A stretch of DNA of 14,630 nucleotides from HGM04593 sp964512955 (GTDB lineage Bacteria > Bacteroidota > Bacteroidia > Bacteroidales > Bacteroidaceae): contig CAZEKX010000049.1 of NCBI GenBank assembly GCA_964512955.1, positions 1 through 14,630 on the forward strand, given 5' to 3'. The position numbers and the translations under genes are program-made. This document shows, one piece after another, positions 7,229-14,630 of the stretch (within the stretch, counting starts at the first letter, position 1; each line of letters opens with the position of its first letter). The notes beneath the pieces were generated by a model. It was not told the DNA's origin. It saw only the letters and a list, made by a program, of their open reading frames with translations, and searched no databases.

Positions 7229-9037
7229 TTAGAAATTTGGAGCATCGACATCCCACCACAAACGTGTTGCTTGCTCATCGGGACCACCCAGAGCGGGTAT
7301 ACCCGAAGTTTCAACCATACCAAGAGCAACAGGGTCAGTAGGAACCCAAGGAATACGACGTATCATTTCACCCTGCATTATACTACCGTCGCCATCGTCG
7401 GTATTAAGTACGGGGAATACTTTGGGATAACCGGTACGACGCATCTCTGCCCATGCCTCGGTTGAAAGAGGGAAGAGTGCAATATACTTTTGAGTGATAA
7501 TCTTTTCGAGTTTTGTCTCTCTATCATCACCCTCGTTCCATTTAACACCAATTTTGGTTACACTTGGCCAGTCAATACCGTCGCCCATAGGATCTTTTTG
7601 TACATAATCCACAGGCTCCTCACGTGCCATATATTCGTTTACGTAATCATTATACTTGGGAGTAGCGACAAAGCAGGGAGAATCGAAATAGGCATTACGA
7701 ATTCCACGCTCATAGAACTCCTGCGCAGAACCACCCATTTCCCAACCACGCAAAGCGCCTTCGGCACGTAGGAAGTCAACCTCTGCCCACTTCAAGAAAT
7801 AGAGAGGAGGCTGAGCAGGACCTGCTACTTTATTGTCGAACGAAGAGTAACCCTGACGCTCATTAAGACTTATCAATTGCGAATCACCAACAAGAAGACC
7901 GGAACGAATACCAACTATTCTTGTACCAACCTCGGTTGTTTCACCTGTCTTTTTATTTGTAAGAGGACCGCTGTTTGGCAAGAAAAAATATTTTGTATAG
8001 GGATGGTCGAGACTCATAAGAAGACTCTCGAACGACGCACAAAGACGCAAATCGTTCCATGTATTGGCAATTTCGGACAAGGGGAAGGAAAATCCCGAAA
8101 GTATAGGGAACAATCCATGTTGTTCTTCGGCACAATCAATAACACCACTTGCAACAGCCTCTTCAGCCCATTTCTTTGCTGTTTCGGGTTCCACCTTAAC
8201 AATGTGCATAGCCATACGCAACTTCAAAGAGTTGGCCAGTTTTATATAACTATTCAATGTTGTATTACCTAACAACATGTTAAGACTTGTTTGGTCGTAG
8301 TTATAAAGAACATTGTATACAATCTCATCCTTGTACCATTGAGGACGATTCTCAAAGTTCTTGAGACAAACTACTATTGAATCCAAATTTTGAACTATTC
8401 CTTTGTAGATACTCTCAACATCGTTATACTCTGAAGGTTCTTCGGAATTCTGTTTATCCTCTAAATAGGTGAAAGGACCCGAAAGGTCGGCTTGCTCCTG
8501 TGCCATAATACAGTAGTACAGCAAGTTGATAGCCTTGATTTCAGGAATAGAATCGACCGAAGGATGATGTAATAGAGGCATAATAGCATTCTTTGCCATT
8601 GTATATGCGCCTAAAGGACCACCGTTGAAATCGGCAGATACATTGTAGGTAGATGTCAAAGTTCCATACATAAAATCTTTGTGAGGAACAGTGAAGTACT
8701 GCGCATATAAGTCGGGACCCAAACTATACTGACGCTGATAGGCGTGAGATGCAGGCGAACCACCCTCTTTACCGCCACGCATATTGTACTGACCTGTCAA
8801 TGACTGTTGAAAATTCTGAGTCAGTTCTTTAATAGCATTTTTCACACCCTCTTCTGTAGGCTGATTTAGGTAAGGAATAGTATCGACATCACCTACATGG
8901 TGATCTGTTCCAACCGTTGTTTGACCGGCACCGGCCTCATCTCCCGGGTCGTCGTATTTTATAATGCCATCTTCGCATGATTGCAATGCAATGAGAGACA
9001 TCAGCAACGAACCGGCAATCATCAAATATTTTTTCAT
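7229..9037 (-). CDS. SusD/RagB-type (SusD_2) glycan-binding outer-membrane lipoprotein
   Basis: Predicted surface lipoprotein that captures oligosaccharide and closes over the partner SusC-like channel. It has 602 aa. The lipoprotein signal peptide ends in the lipobox LQS-C (C21). The acidic residues after the cysteine (EDG, then YDDPGDE) fit a Bacteroidetes surface-export signal. SusD_2 hallmarks are visible: KLANSLKLRMAMHI (266-279), LKWAEVDFLRAEGAL (415-429), ITQKYIAL (514-521), EAWAEMRRTGYP (527-538) and the terminal TRLWWDVDAPNF. The start codon is supported by the signal peptide. It begins 42 nt after the susC-like stop with no terminator between them, so the two are almost certainly co-transcribed. 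At 602 aa it is on the long side for the family. The ligand is not readable from sequence; N-glycan is inferred from the linked GH85 genes. Confidence 0.93.
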   Translation of the reverse strand: MKKYLMIAGSLLMSLIALQSCEDGIIKYDDPGDEAGAGQTTVGTDHHVGDVDTIPYLNQPTEEGVKNAIKELTQNFQQSLTGQYNMRGGKEGGSPASHAYQRQYSLGPDLYAQYFTVPHKDFMYGTLTSTYNVSADFNGGPLGAYTMAKNAIMPLLHHPSVDSIPEIKAINLLYYCIMAQEQADLSGPFTYLEDKQNSEEPSEYNDVESIYKGIVQNLDSIVVCLKNFENRPQWYKDEIVYNVLYNYDQTSLNMLLGNTTLNSYIKLANSLKLRMAMHIVKVEPETAKKWAEEAVASGVIDCAEEQHGLFPILSGFSFPLSEIANTWNDLRLCASFESLLMSLDHPYTKYFFLPNSGPLTNKKTGETTEVGTRIVGIRSGLLVGDSQLISLNERQGYSSFDNKVAGPAQPPLYFLKWAEVDFLRAEGALRGWEMGGSAQEFYERGIRNAYFDSPCFVATPKYNDYVNEYMAREEPVDYVQKDPMGDGIDWPSVTKIGVKWNEGDDRETKLEKIITQKYIALFPLSTEAWAEMRRTGYPKVFPVLNTDDGDGSIMQGEMIRRIPWVPTDPVALGMVETSGIPALGGPDEQATRLWWDVDAPNF

Positions 9038-9079
9038 ATTGCTATATTTTTATTAGTTCTGATTATTTATAAACATTTA

Positions 9080-12000
9080 TCAAAGATTCAGTTTAAGATT
9101 AAAGCCGTATGAACGTGCCGAAGGCATGTTGAACATATCAATTCCACCCAAACTGTTTGCTGTAGAGAGTGATACATCGGGGTCTACGGGAGAATCTTTG
9201 TATATAAAGAAGAGGTTACGACAAACGAATGACAGACTCAAGTTCTTGTAATCGCCGAAGAGATTACGGAATGTATAACCCAATGACAACTCACGTAAAC
9301 GGAAGTTTGTAGCATCATATATGTAACTGTCTACATCGTTTGAACCAAGATAGTTGTAGTAGTCTTCTACAGCAACAAGGTCGCGTCCGTCGTTAACATA
9401 CATTGCATGACGACCGTTTAAATATAAATCGTTCTGCTCGGCATAAAGACGTGCGTTACCACTACGTTCCGAAGCACCGTAACGATCGAGATAACCCTCG
9501 GTCAATGAAATAACCTTACCACCGATGCGTCCGTTTATTAAGAAGTAGAGCGAGAAGTCTTTATAAGTGAATGTATTCGACCAAGACAACTGATACTTGG
9601 AGTTTAGATTTCCTGCGTATTTTTGATATTTCTTATTAGCCTCACGAACACGTACATTTCCACCTTCTGTAACATCGGCATAACCTCCGTGTTTAAATGC
9701 TGCTGTACCATCTTCGTTTGTTGTGATGTATATGTCACCCGCTTTATGCAGCAATTCTCCCTCGCCTGTAGTATTCAAATGAGGTACGTCTATCATTATC
9801 TCTTCACCTGTTTCTCTATCAATAGAGGGTTCTTGTGTATATGTTACATAAACATTATTCTTCCAACGTGTAAAGTCTGTTACATATATATCACCGTATG
9901 AACCACCCTTGCGATAAAGAACTTGAATTTTACCGTTTGCAATTGAGGTTGTCATATCTTTGCTGTTGCCATATTTATCGACAGCGGTTCTCTCAATTTC
10001 ATTGTAGTTGTAAGAGAAGTTCATGTTGGTTTTCCAACGCCAATCTCTATTGATTTTCCAGTCGTAACCAACAGACAACTCTATACCTTGGTTACGGATA
10101 ATACCCGAGTTAACAGGTTGCATTTTACCGTTAGTACCTGCTATTTCAAGATACGAATTGTGCATTGCCGAATTATAGTATGTAATATCGACATTCAAGC
10201 AATCGCGCAAGAACTGCATTTCAAGACCTGTCTCAAAAGATTTTGTCTTTTCGGGTTCGGGAGTAAAGCGGTTACGTGATGTGATATTTAGTGAGCCAAG
10301 CACTTCGTTCATACTTACAGTATTGTAAAGGCTGTTGGGAATAGAGTTTCCAACCTCAGAATAACTCATACGGAATTTTGCGTAACTCCACCATTTGGGA
10401 AGTTCGAGCAAATCACTAATAATGGCATTACCACCGAAACCGAAATAACCGTAATTATCATCTGTTCCAAGATACTCAAATTGTTTGAAAGGACGATACC
10501 AGTCCTGACGATAAGAGAAGTCTACAAAGACTTTATCTTGCCAACCAACCTGACCGGTAAACAAGAGAGCCTGATCCCAATTTGAACTCTTACTTTTAGA
10601 ACTTGCACCGGAGTAACCAGAAGAAGGGTCGAAACGGTTTACAACAGTCGAGAATATTTTTGAGAGAGGTTCTCCCGGTTCGATAGCGGGAATACCGGTT
10701 CCAACCATATCAACAGTTGCTGCATCCCAAATATTTGTAGCGAAATTCTCTCCTTTTATTGTATGTCCTACATAACCTGCTGTAGCAGAGATACTCCAAT
10801 CCTTGCTGAGTTGTTTGTTATAAGAGAGTAGATAATCGGTATATATTTCGGTAGAACGGCTATTATTCAAATAATAGTTACCATAGCGATACATTCCTAC
10901 ATTGTAGAATGTTGTTGCGTATGTCTTACTCTCCGATTTATATTTTGTATAGTCCAAAGAGACACGTGCTTGGAAATTCAAACCTTCGAGAATCTTAACA
11001 GTTCCTTGGAACGAAGTAGAGAATCGGTCTTCAACAGATTCGCTATTATTCTGATTTGTAAGCCAGTACGGATTGTTATACATAGCACCCAGGAATGCAT
11101 ATTGCTGCATGGGACCGCTTAAGAGGACCTTACCATCGGTCTTCATCACATATTTATCACCCTCTTTAACGTAATATGTACTGGTTCCGTTACCATATAC
11201 ATCGCCCGAAGAATACCATTCGCCTTCGGTTCTATAATTATCTTTATAATAATCCATATCTACATCGCGCGGAGTAAGATAGAGATGATAAATGGGGTTA
11301 CCTACAGTACCACCACCAACACGATTCTCTGATTTTGCTTGAATGTAGTTAACAGTAACACCTAAATTTACTCGGTCTTCCCACAATTTATAGTTCTGAC
11401 GGAATGCAAATGTGTTACGATTATATTTATTAGACTCTATCATACCATTAGAGTGTGAATTTGAATATGACATATAAGTCTGTATCTTTTCTGTACCACC
11501 CGATACCGATATTGAATTATTTGTTGTCATACCCCATTCGAAGAATTCGTCGACATCATCAGACGCATAGTTGCGTAAATGAGCAGAATTGACCATATCT
11601 TCTTTGAAATATTGCTTATCGCCTGCAATATTCAGAATATGGTTTCCACTACCACTGAGTCGGTCACCCCAACTGTCATACTTCAAGGAGGGGGCAAGCA
11701 GTTCTGTTCCTGCTCTATAACCACCATAACTATTCTGAAGTTTTGGAGTTAACAGAGGTGTTTCGAATGTAGTATTTGAGTTGAATGCTACCTCCATCTT
11801 GCCCTCTTTACCTTTCTTGGTGGTAATCATGAGGACACCGTTGGCAGCACGTGAACCGTAGAGAGCAGCCGCATTCGCACCTTTCAATACGTTCATCGAC
11901 TCAATATCGTCGGGGTTAATCATTGACAAGGGGTCGGAACCCTCAACAGCAGCCTGCTCAGTAAGACTTGCACCGTCACTCATCTGACCACGTACTGAGT

Positions 12001-12613
12001 TTGTCATGGGCACACCATCAACAACGATAAGGGGAGCATTGTCTCCCATAATTGATTTGTTACCACGAAGTGTGATTTTAGATGCACCACCCGCACCACC
12101 GGCACTGGGAGTAATGGTGATACCGGAGATTTTACCTTCGAGCGAATTCACAAGGTTCATATCTTGAACCTTCATGATGTCGTCGGCTTTAATCTGCTGT
12201 GTTGAATAAGTAAGTGATTTCTCTTTGCGAACGATACCCATGGCTGTTACAACCATTTCGTCGAGTTGTGTACTCTCTTCGTCGAGAACGAAGTTAAGCA
12301 CTCCACCATTCCAAACCTTGTCAACAGTGGTGAAACCCATCATCTGGGCACGAACTGTTGCACCGGAACGAACGCGGTCCAATTTGTAGTTTCCATCCAT
12401 GTCGGCCATGGTTGAATTTGTAGTACCTACAACAAATACGATAGCACCGAATACCGGTTCTCCGCTAGAGTCTTTTACGACACCGCTTACTGTACCGTCT
12501 TGTTGCTGCATCACATTAGTTTCAGCCGTTGCCGTATTTACAGACATGGCTGCTTGCGGTAGCCCTAAAAGAGTTGCCGCCAAAAGTGAAATTCCAACTT
12601 TTCTAAGTTTCAT
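9080..12613 (-). CDS. SusC/RagA-type TonB-dependent outer-membrane oligosaccharide transporter
   Basis: Predicted 22-strand TonB-dependent importer paired with the adjacent SusD-like lipoprotein. It has 1177 aa. A signal peptide (about 1-24, LLAATLLGLPQAAMS) is followed by a carboxypeptidase-regulatory-like beta-sandwich (about 40-112, GTVSGVVKDSSGEPVFGAIV). A TonB-box-like segment, LDEMVVTAMG (117-126), comes next. The plug domain (about 130-268) holds SLEGKISGITI, LIVVDGVPM and NVLKGANAAALYGSRAANGV, the usual SusC plug signatures. The rest is the beta-barrel, ending in NMPSARSYGFNLKLNL with a terminal aromatic/hydrophobic pattern typical of outer-membrane proteins. There is no N-terminal STN signalling domain, so direct coupling to a FecR-type anti-sigma factor is not expected. 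It is the first gene of the minus-strand PUL and follows a candidate -7 box at 12707-12714. The cargo (released N-glycan) is inferred from context. Confidence 0.95.
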   Translation of the reverse strand: MKLRKVGISLLAATLLGLPQAAMSVNTATAETNVMQQQDGTVSGVVKDSSGEPVFGAIVFVVGTTNSTMADMDGNYKLDRVRSGATVRAQMMGFTTVDKVWNGGVLNFVLDEESTQLDEMVVTAMGIVRKEKSLTYSTQQIKADDIMKVQDMNLVNSLEGKISGITITPSAGGAGGASKITLRGNKSIMGDNAPLIVVDGVPMTNSVRGQMSDGASLTEQAAVEGSDPLSMINPDDIESMNVLKGANAAALYGSRAANGVLMITTKKGKEGKMEVAFNSNTTFETPLLTPKLQNSYGGYRAGTELLAPSLKYDSWGDRLSGSGNHILNIAGDKQYFKEDMVNSAHLRNYASDDVDEFFEWGMTTNNSISVSGGTEKIQTYMSYSNSHSNGMIESNKYNRNTFAFRQNYKLWEDRVNLGVTVNYIQAKSENRVGGGTVGNPIYHLYLTPRDVDMDYYKDNYRTEGEWYSSGDVYGNGTSTYYVKEGDKYVMKTDGKVLLSGPMQQYAFLGAMYNNPYWLTNQNNSESVEDRFSTSFQGTVKILEGLNFQARVSLDYTKYKSESKTYATTFYNVGMYRYGNYYLNNSRSTEIYTDYLLSYNKQLSKDWSISATAGYVGHTIKGENFATNIWDAATVDMVGTGIPAIEPGEPLSKIFSTVVNRFDPSSGYSGASSKSKSSNWDQALLFTGQVGWQDKVFVDFSYRQDWYRPFKQFEYLGTDDNYGYFGFGGNAIISDLLELPKWWSYAKFRMSYSEVGNSIPNSLYNTVSMNEVLGSLNITSRNRFTPEPEKTKSFETGLEMQFLRDCLNVDITYYNSAMHNSYLEIAGTNGKMQPVNSGIIRNQGIELSVGYDWKINRDWRWKTNMNFSYNYNEIERTAVDKYGNSKDMTTSIANGKIQVLYRKGGSYGDIYVTDFTRWKNNVYVTYTQEPSIDRETGEEIMIDVPHLNTTGEGELLHKAGDIYITTNEDGTAAFKHGGYADVTEGGNVRVREANKKYQKYAGNLNSKYQLSWSNTFTYKDFSLYFLINGRIGGKVISLTEGYLDRYGASERSGNARLYAEQNDLYLNGRHAMYVNDGRDLVAVEDYYNYLGSNDVDSYIYDATNFRLRELSLGYTFRNLFGDYKNLSLSFVCRNLFFIYKDSPVDPDVSLSTANSLGGIDMFNMPSARSYGFNLKLNL

Positions 12614-12706
12614 AATTAATTACTTTATAAATAGTTATGTGTATTTTATTTTTAAAACCACTCCACTTAATGCCTGAATAACCTAATATACAATTATTCA
12701 TGTTGC

Positions 12707-12714
12707 CAAATATA
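12707..12714 (-). promoter_or_regulatory. Candidate -7 box (TATATTTG) for the susCD operon
   Basis: On the minus strand the sequence reads TATATTTGGCAAC, matching the Bacteroidetes -7 consensus TAnnTTTG. It would start transcription near 12700 and give a leader of about 85-90 nt. No TTTG is present at the usual 19-21 bp further upstream, so the -33 element is weak or absent. That could fit an activator-dependent PUL promoter. Confidence 0.5.
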
Positions 12715-12833
12715 AATAAAAATTATTATTACTTCACCGATTTTTCATAAGTTTTTTGTGTTATAAATAAAATTTATGAAATTTATAATTCAATTAAAAC
12801 TCGCAAAATGAATCCAAATGCATCATTTTTTAA

Positions 12834-12845
12834 TACAAATTTGTA
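12834..12845. promoter_or_regulatory. 12-bp perfect palindrome, possible operator
   Basis: TACAAATTTGTA is a perfect palindrome centred 63 bp before the MFS start codon. Its position in a divergent promoter region would suit a dimeric regulator. It is short and AT-rich, so chance is a real alternative. Confidence 0.3.
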
Positions 12846-12902
12846 CAAGTCGATATTTTTAGCCAACTTCGCGCAAAGATTTTTTAAAAATATTTTAACA
12901 AT

Positions 12903-14186
12903 ATGAATGAAAGAAAAAAAGCATCGTGGCTACAGGCCATGCTATGGATTCCTACGCTCTATTTTGTGTCGGGACTGCCTTACCATGCCATAACGAATCT
13001 TTCGGACTATATATATAAGGATATGGGTGTAGACAACAGCACTATCGCGTTCTACACGAGCATTCTTCTGCTGCCGTGGACACTGAAACCCATTTGGAGT
13101 CCGTTCATTGAAATGTTGCGTACACGCCGTTGGTGGATTATTGCCACACAGATGGCTATGGCAGCATGTTTCACTGCTATTGCCCTGTTGTTGCCCACTA
13201 AATATTTTCTCTTTGGCACACTTGCCATATTCATGGTGGCGGCATTTGTTTCTGCCACACACGATATTGCAGCCGATGGATTCTACATGCTGGGGCTGAG
13301 CGAAGAGAAACAGTCGTTCTTTTCGGGTATACGCAATACATTCTACCGCATTGCAATGGTGTTTGGTTCGGGAGCATTGGTGATGCTTGGCGGTTACATT
13401 GCAAAAGCAACAAACAACCCGGCACCGGCATGGGCGGTTACAATAGGCTGTGTAGCAATACTGATGATGATATTCGCCATATACCATAATAAGATGTTAC
13501 CCCACCCCGCAGAGGACATTTCGCGTAAGCCGGAAAATATCAAAAATATTTTTACAGGATTTTGCGATGTGATAACAAGTTACTTTAAGAAACCGGGTAT
13601 AACGGGAGCACTATTGTTCTTATTACTGTTTCGCCTACCCGAAGCACAACTTGTAAAGATGGGCAAACTGTTCATGATGGACCCTGTATCGGCAGGCGGA
13701 CTTGGGCTGTCCACCGATGTAATTGGCTTCATAAACGGCATAGTGGGAGTTGCAGGACTTATAATAGGTGGTATTATAGGCGGTATATGCATATCGCTTA
13801 AAGGATTGAAGTTCTGGTTGTGGCCCATGGTAATTGCCATTTCCATTCCCGACTTGGTATACGTGTACATGAGTATGATACAACCGGAGGATTTGTTCAT
13901 AATAGGCGGTTGCGTATTTATCGAGCAGTTAGGTTATGGATTCGGTTTCACTGCATATACATTATATATGATATATTTTGCACAGGGGAAATACCCTACT
14001 GCGCATTTCGCCATTTCAACCGCTTTTATGTCTCTTGGCATGATGCTTCCGGGAATGGTGTCAGGCGAAATACAGCAACTGTTGGGGTATGAGAACTTCT
14101 TTATTTGGGTAATGATTTGCTGCGCAGTTACATTCATTGTGTCGGCACTTGTCAAGATTGACCCCAACTTTGGAAAAAGAGCATAA
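12903..14186 (+). CDS. MFS transporter of the AmpG/PAT-like family, inner membrane
   Basis: Predicted 12-helix inner-membrane transporter of 427 aa, within the usual range for MFS proteins of this type. The N-terminus (WIPTLYFVSGLPYHAITNLSDYIYKDMGVD, residues 15-44, given here as WIPTLYFVSGLPY then YIYKDMGVD) resembles AmpG-like permeases. LPWTLKPIWSPFIEMLRTRRWW (57-78) is the characteristic segment after the first helices, here cited by its core KPIWSPF and RTRRWW. SATHDIAADGF (117-127) holds the paired acidic residues D121 and D125 seen in the PAT/AmpG group. Later hydrophobic stretches include GALLFLLLF, GIVGVAGLIIGGIIGGI and LWPMVIAISI. The ATG at 12903 is preceded by an A/T-rich tract without a Shine-Dalgarno sequence, as is usual in this phylum. 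It is divergent from the PUL. Family members import muropeptides (AmpG) or other small solutes. Transport of GlcNAc-containing saccharides is a contextual guess. Confidence 0.85.
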   Translation: MNERKKASWLQAMLWIPTLYFVSGLPYHAITNLSDYIYKDMGVDNSTIAFYTSILLLPWTLKPIWSPFIEMLRTRRWWIIATQMAMAACFTAIALLLPTKYFLFGTLAIFMVAAFVSATHDIAADGFYMLGLSEEKQSFFSGIRNTFYRIAMVFGSGALVMLGGYIAKATNNPAPAWAVTIGCVAILMMIFAIYHNKMLPHPAEDISRKPENIKNIFTGFCDVITSYFKKPGITGALLFLLLFRLPEAQLVKMGKLFMMDPVSAGGLGLSTDVIGFINGIVGVAGLIIGGIIGGICISLKGLKFWLWPMVIAISIPDLVYVYMSMIQPEDLFIIGGCVFIEQLGYGFGFTAYTLYMIYFAQGKYPTAHFAISTAFMSLGMMLPGMVSGEIQQLLGYENFFIWVMICCAVTFIVSALVKIDPNFGKRA

Positions 14187-14259
14187 AAGCAGGTATGTAA
14201 ACACAACGTAAACCACTATTTTTGATAGAAAAATCGCAGGATTTGCAATTATCTTGTAA

Positions 14260-14331
14260 TTAGACGGTTATTCGGGATGCTTGGAAATCGGGTAACGAGA
14301 TAGCAACCGTTCGTATTTCAGAGTTCTTCAT
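14260..14331 (-). CDS. Possible 23-residue small protein or leader peptide
   Basis: A complete minus-strand frame runs from ATG (14329-14331) to TAA (14260-14262). It begins MKNSEIRTVAIS and ends LPDFQASRITV. It starts about 26 nt downstream of the likely transcription start of the TACCTTTG box at 14364-14371, which is why it is listed despite its size. The composition is mixed rather than low complexity, with no signal peptide or membrane segment. I do not recognise a function. It could equally be chance coding within a small RNA or a remnant of another element. A frame of 23 codons is common by chance, so the promoter is the main support. Confidence 0.3.
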   Translation of the reverse strand: MKNSEIRTVAISLPDFQASRITV

Positions 14332-14363
14332 TGCTTTGCTACAATGTGATAACCCTTACGCAA

Positions 14364-14371
14364 CAAAGGTA
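14364..14371 (-). promoter_or_regulatory. Minus-strand -7 box (TACCTTTG) facing the MFS 3' end
   Basis: The minus strand reads TTTTTGTACCTTTGTTGCG, in which TACCTTTG is a full match to the Bacteroidetes TAnnTTTG consensus. The -33 region is T-rich without an exact TTTG at the usual spacing. Transcription would run leftwards through 14331-14260 and towards the MFS gene's 3' end, giving either a small transcript or antisense RNA. Confidence 0.5.
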
Positions 14372-14383
14372 CAAAAATAAATA

Positions 14384-14429
14384 CTGATAAAAATAATTTC
14401 GCAGATTTTTTATCGATATTTTTTATCAG
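14384..14429. repeat. AT-rich inverted and direct repeats
   Basis: CTGATAAAAA (14384-14393) and TTTTTATCAG (14420-14429) are exact reverse complements 26 nt apart. Between and overlapping them, ATTTTTTATC occurs twice as a direct repeat at 14405-14414 and 14418-14427, a 13-bp period. This sits just upstream of the minus-strand -7 box at 14364-14371, so it could be a regulator-binding region. It could also simply reflect the AT-rich base composition. Confidence 0.35.
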
Positions 14430-14454
14430 CATTTCTTTTATTTTATCATCTTCT

Positions 14455-14462
14455 TATATTTG
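14455..14462 (+). promoter_or_regulatory. Plus-strand -7 candidate TATATTTG
   Basis: TATATTTG matches the TAnnTTTG consensus on the plus strand, in a region with no plus-strand gene inside the window. There is no clear -33 TTTG at standard spacing. It is less likely to be the main promoter than the box at 14557-14564, which lies closer to the presumed downstream gene. Confidence 0.3.
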
Positions 14463-14556
14463 ATACGGCGGTAAGTTGTTTATCTGCCACTAATTTTATT
14501 TTGAAGAGGATATTAATTTTTAACAAATGTTATCGCTAAATAGAGTGATTTATTCG

Positions 14557-14572
14557 TAACTTTGCAAAGTTA
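14557..14572. promoter_or_regulatory. 16-bp palindrome carrying opposed -7 boxes (TAACTTTG)
   Basis: TAACTTTGCAAAGTTA is a perfect 16-bp palindrome. Because of its symmetry, TAACTTTG (a full TAnnTTTG match) is present on both strands at 14557-14564 and 14565-14572. On the plus strand it would start a transcript near 14571 leading out of the window, with an untranslated leader of at least about 60 nt visible. The -33 sequence is weak. The palindrome could also be an operator overlapping the promoter. Confidence 0.5.
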
Positions 14573-14630
14573 TATTGCTAATATACAAGCAATAAACCGA
14601 AAATAATTTTAGTTGTTAAATTTCATAGAA

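Larger units (their letters stand above)
12614..12902. other. Divergent intergenic region between the PUL and the MFS gene
   Basis: This 289-bp, very AT-rich stretch separates the divergent starts of the SusC-like gene (12613) and the MFS gene (12903). It contains a susC-proximal -7 box (12707-12714), a perfect 12-bp palindrome (12834-12845) and short A/T-only inverted repeats (for example 12761-12768 with 12781-12788) of doubtful meaning. I found no convincing TAnnTTTG box for the MFS gene; the closest is TATTTTTA at 12854-12861, which lacks the final G. No reading frame here looks like a gene. Confidence 0.7.
14187..14630. other. Gene-poor 444-bp region after the MFS gene
   Basis: No large coding region is present. 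The stretch contains a minus-strand 23-codon frame (14260-14331) with a promoter box (14364-14371), an AT-rich repeat cluster (14384-14429), and two plus-strand -7 candidates (14455-14462 and 14557-14564) that probably drive a gene starting beyond 14630. I see no strong terminator just after the MFS stop codon. The only nearby hairpin (AAATC-GCAG-GATTT, 14231-14244) is a weak 5-bp stem. Confidence 0.6.

Noticed and set aside
12743..12788. Short inverted repeats (TTTCATAA with TTATGAAA; TTATAAAT with ATTTATAA)
   Set aside because: They are 8-bp A/T-dominated matches in a very AT-rich intergenic region, where such pairs are expected by chance. They do not form a stable hairpin with a U-tract.
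12942..13487. Minus-strand 181-codon frame opposite the MFS gene
   Set aside because: Its product is rich in Cys, His and Arg with no domain signature, while the plus strand encodes a coherent multi-helix transporter across the same bases.
14231..14244. Possible terminator of the MFS gene (AAATC-GCAG-GATTT)
   Set aside because: The stem is only 5 bp and AT-rich, and there is no T run after it on the plus strand, so it is too weak to call.
1..14630. CRISPR arrays, tRNA or rRNA genes, insertion sequences, phage or defence genes
   Set aside because: No spaced direct repeats, no cloverleaf or rRNA-like segments, no transposase, integrase or nuclease motifs were seen. All large frames are accounted for by the PUL and the MFS gene.

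Overview
The window looks like chromosomal DNA from a member of the Bacteroidales. The evidence is a SusC/SusD pair, Bacteroidetes-type -7 promoter boxes (TAnnTTTG), AT-rich translation starts without Shine-Dalgarno sequences, and enzymes ending in type IX secretion (T9SS) type A sorting domains. T9SS tails point to a T9SS-bearing gut or oral lineage (Prevotellaceae, Muribaculaceae, Barnesiella or similar) rather than classical Bacteroides. The genus cannot be fixed from the sequence alone.

Layout. Positions 91-12613 form a minus-strand polysaccharide utilization locus (PUL). In transcription order it holds a SusC-like TonB-dependent transporter (9080-12613), a SusD_2-type surface lipoprotein (7229-9037) and two tandem, divergent endo-beta-N-acetylglucosaminidases of family GH85 (3380-7144 and 91-3174). 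Strong hairpin terminators follow susD, the first GH85 gene and the second GH85 gene. A 289-bp AT-rich divergent intergenic region (12614-12902) separates the PUL from a plus-strand AmpG/PAT-like MFS transporter (12903-14186). The last 444 bp (14187-14630) carry no large gene. They hold a well-formed minus-strand promoter box in front of a 23-codon reading frame, an AT-rich repeat cluster, and a 16-bp palindromic promoter that probably serves a plus-strand gene beyond the window.

How the parts may work together (inference). GH85 enzymes cut the chitobiose core (GlcNAc-beta-1,4-GlcNAc) of N-linked glycans. The two secreted, T9SS-sorted enzymes would release N-glycans from glycoproteins at the cell surface. 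SusD would capture them and SusC would import them through the outer membrane. The MFS protein could carry a breakdown product across the inner membrane. No exo-glycosidases, regulator (ECF/anti-sigma, HTCS) or sugar-catabolic genes lie in the window, so later steps must be encoded elsewhere.

This is a recognisable type of system (an N-glycan PUL), not a wholly new one. The less ordinary aspects are the paired GH85 enzymes with different accessory modules, the shared terminator hairpins, and the small transcribed-looking element at 14260-14371.
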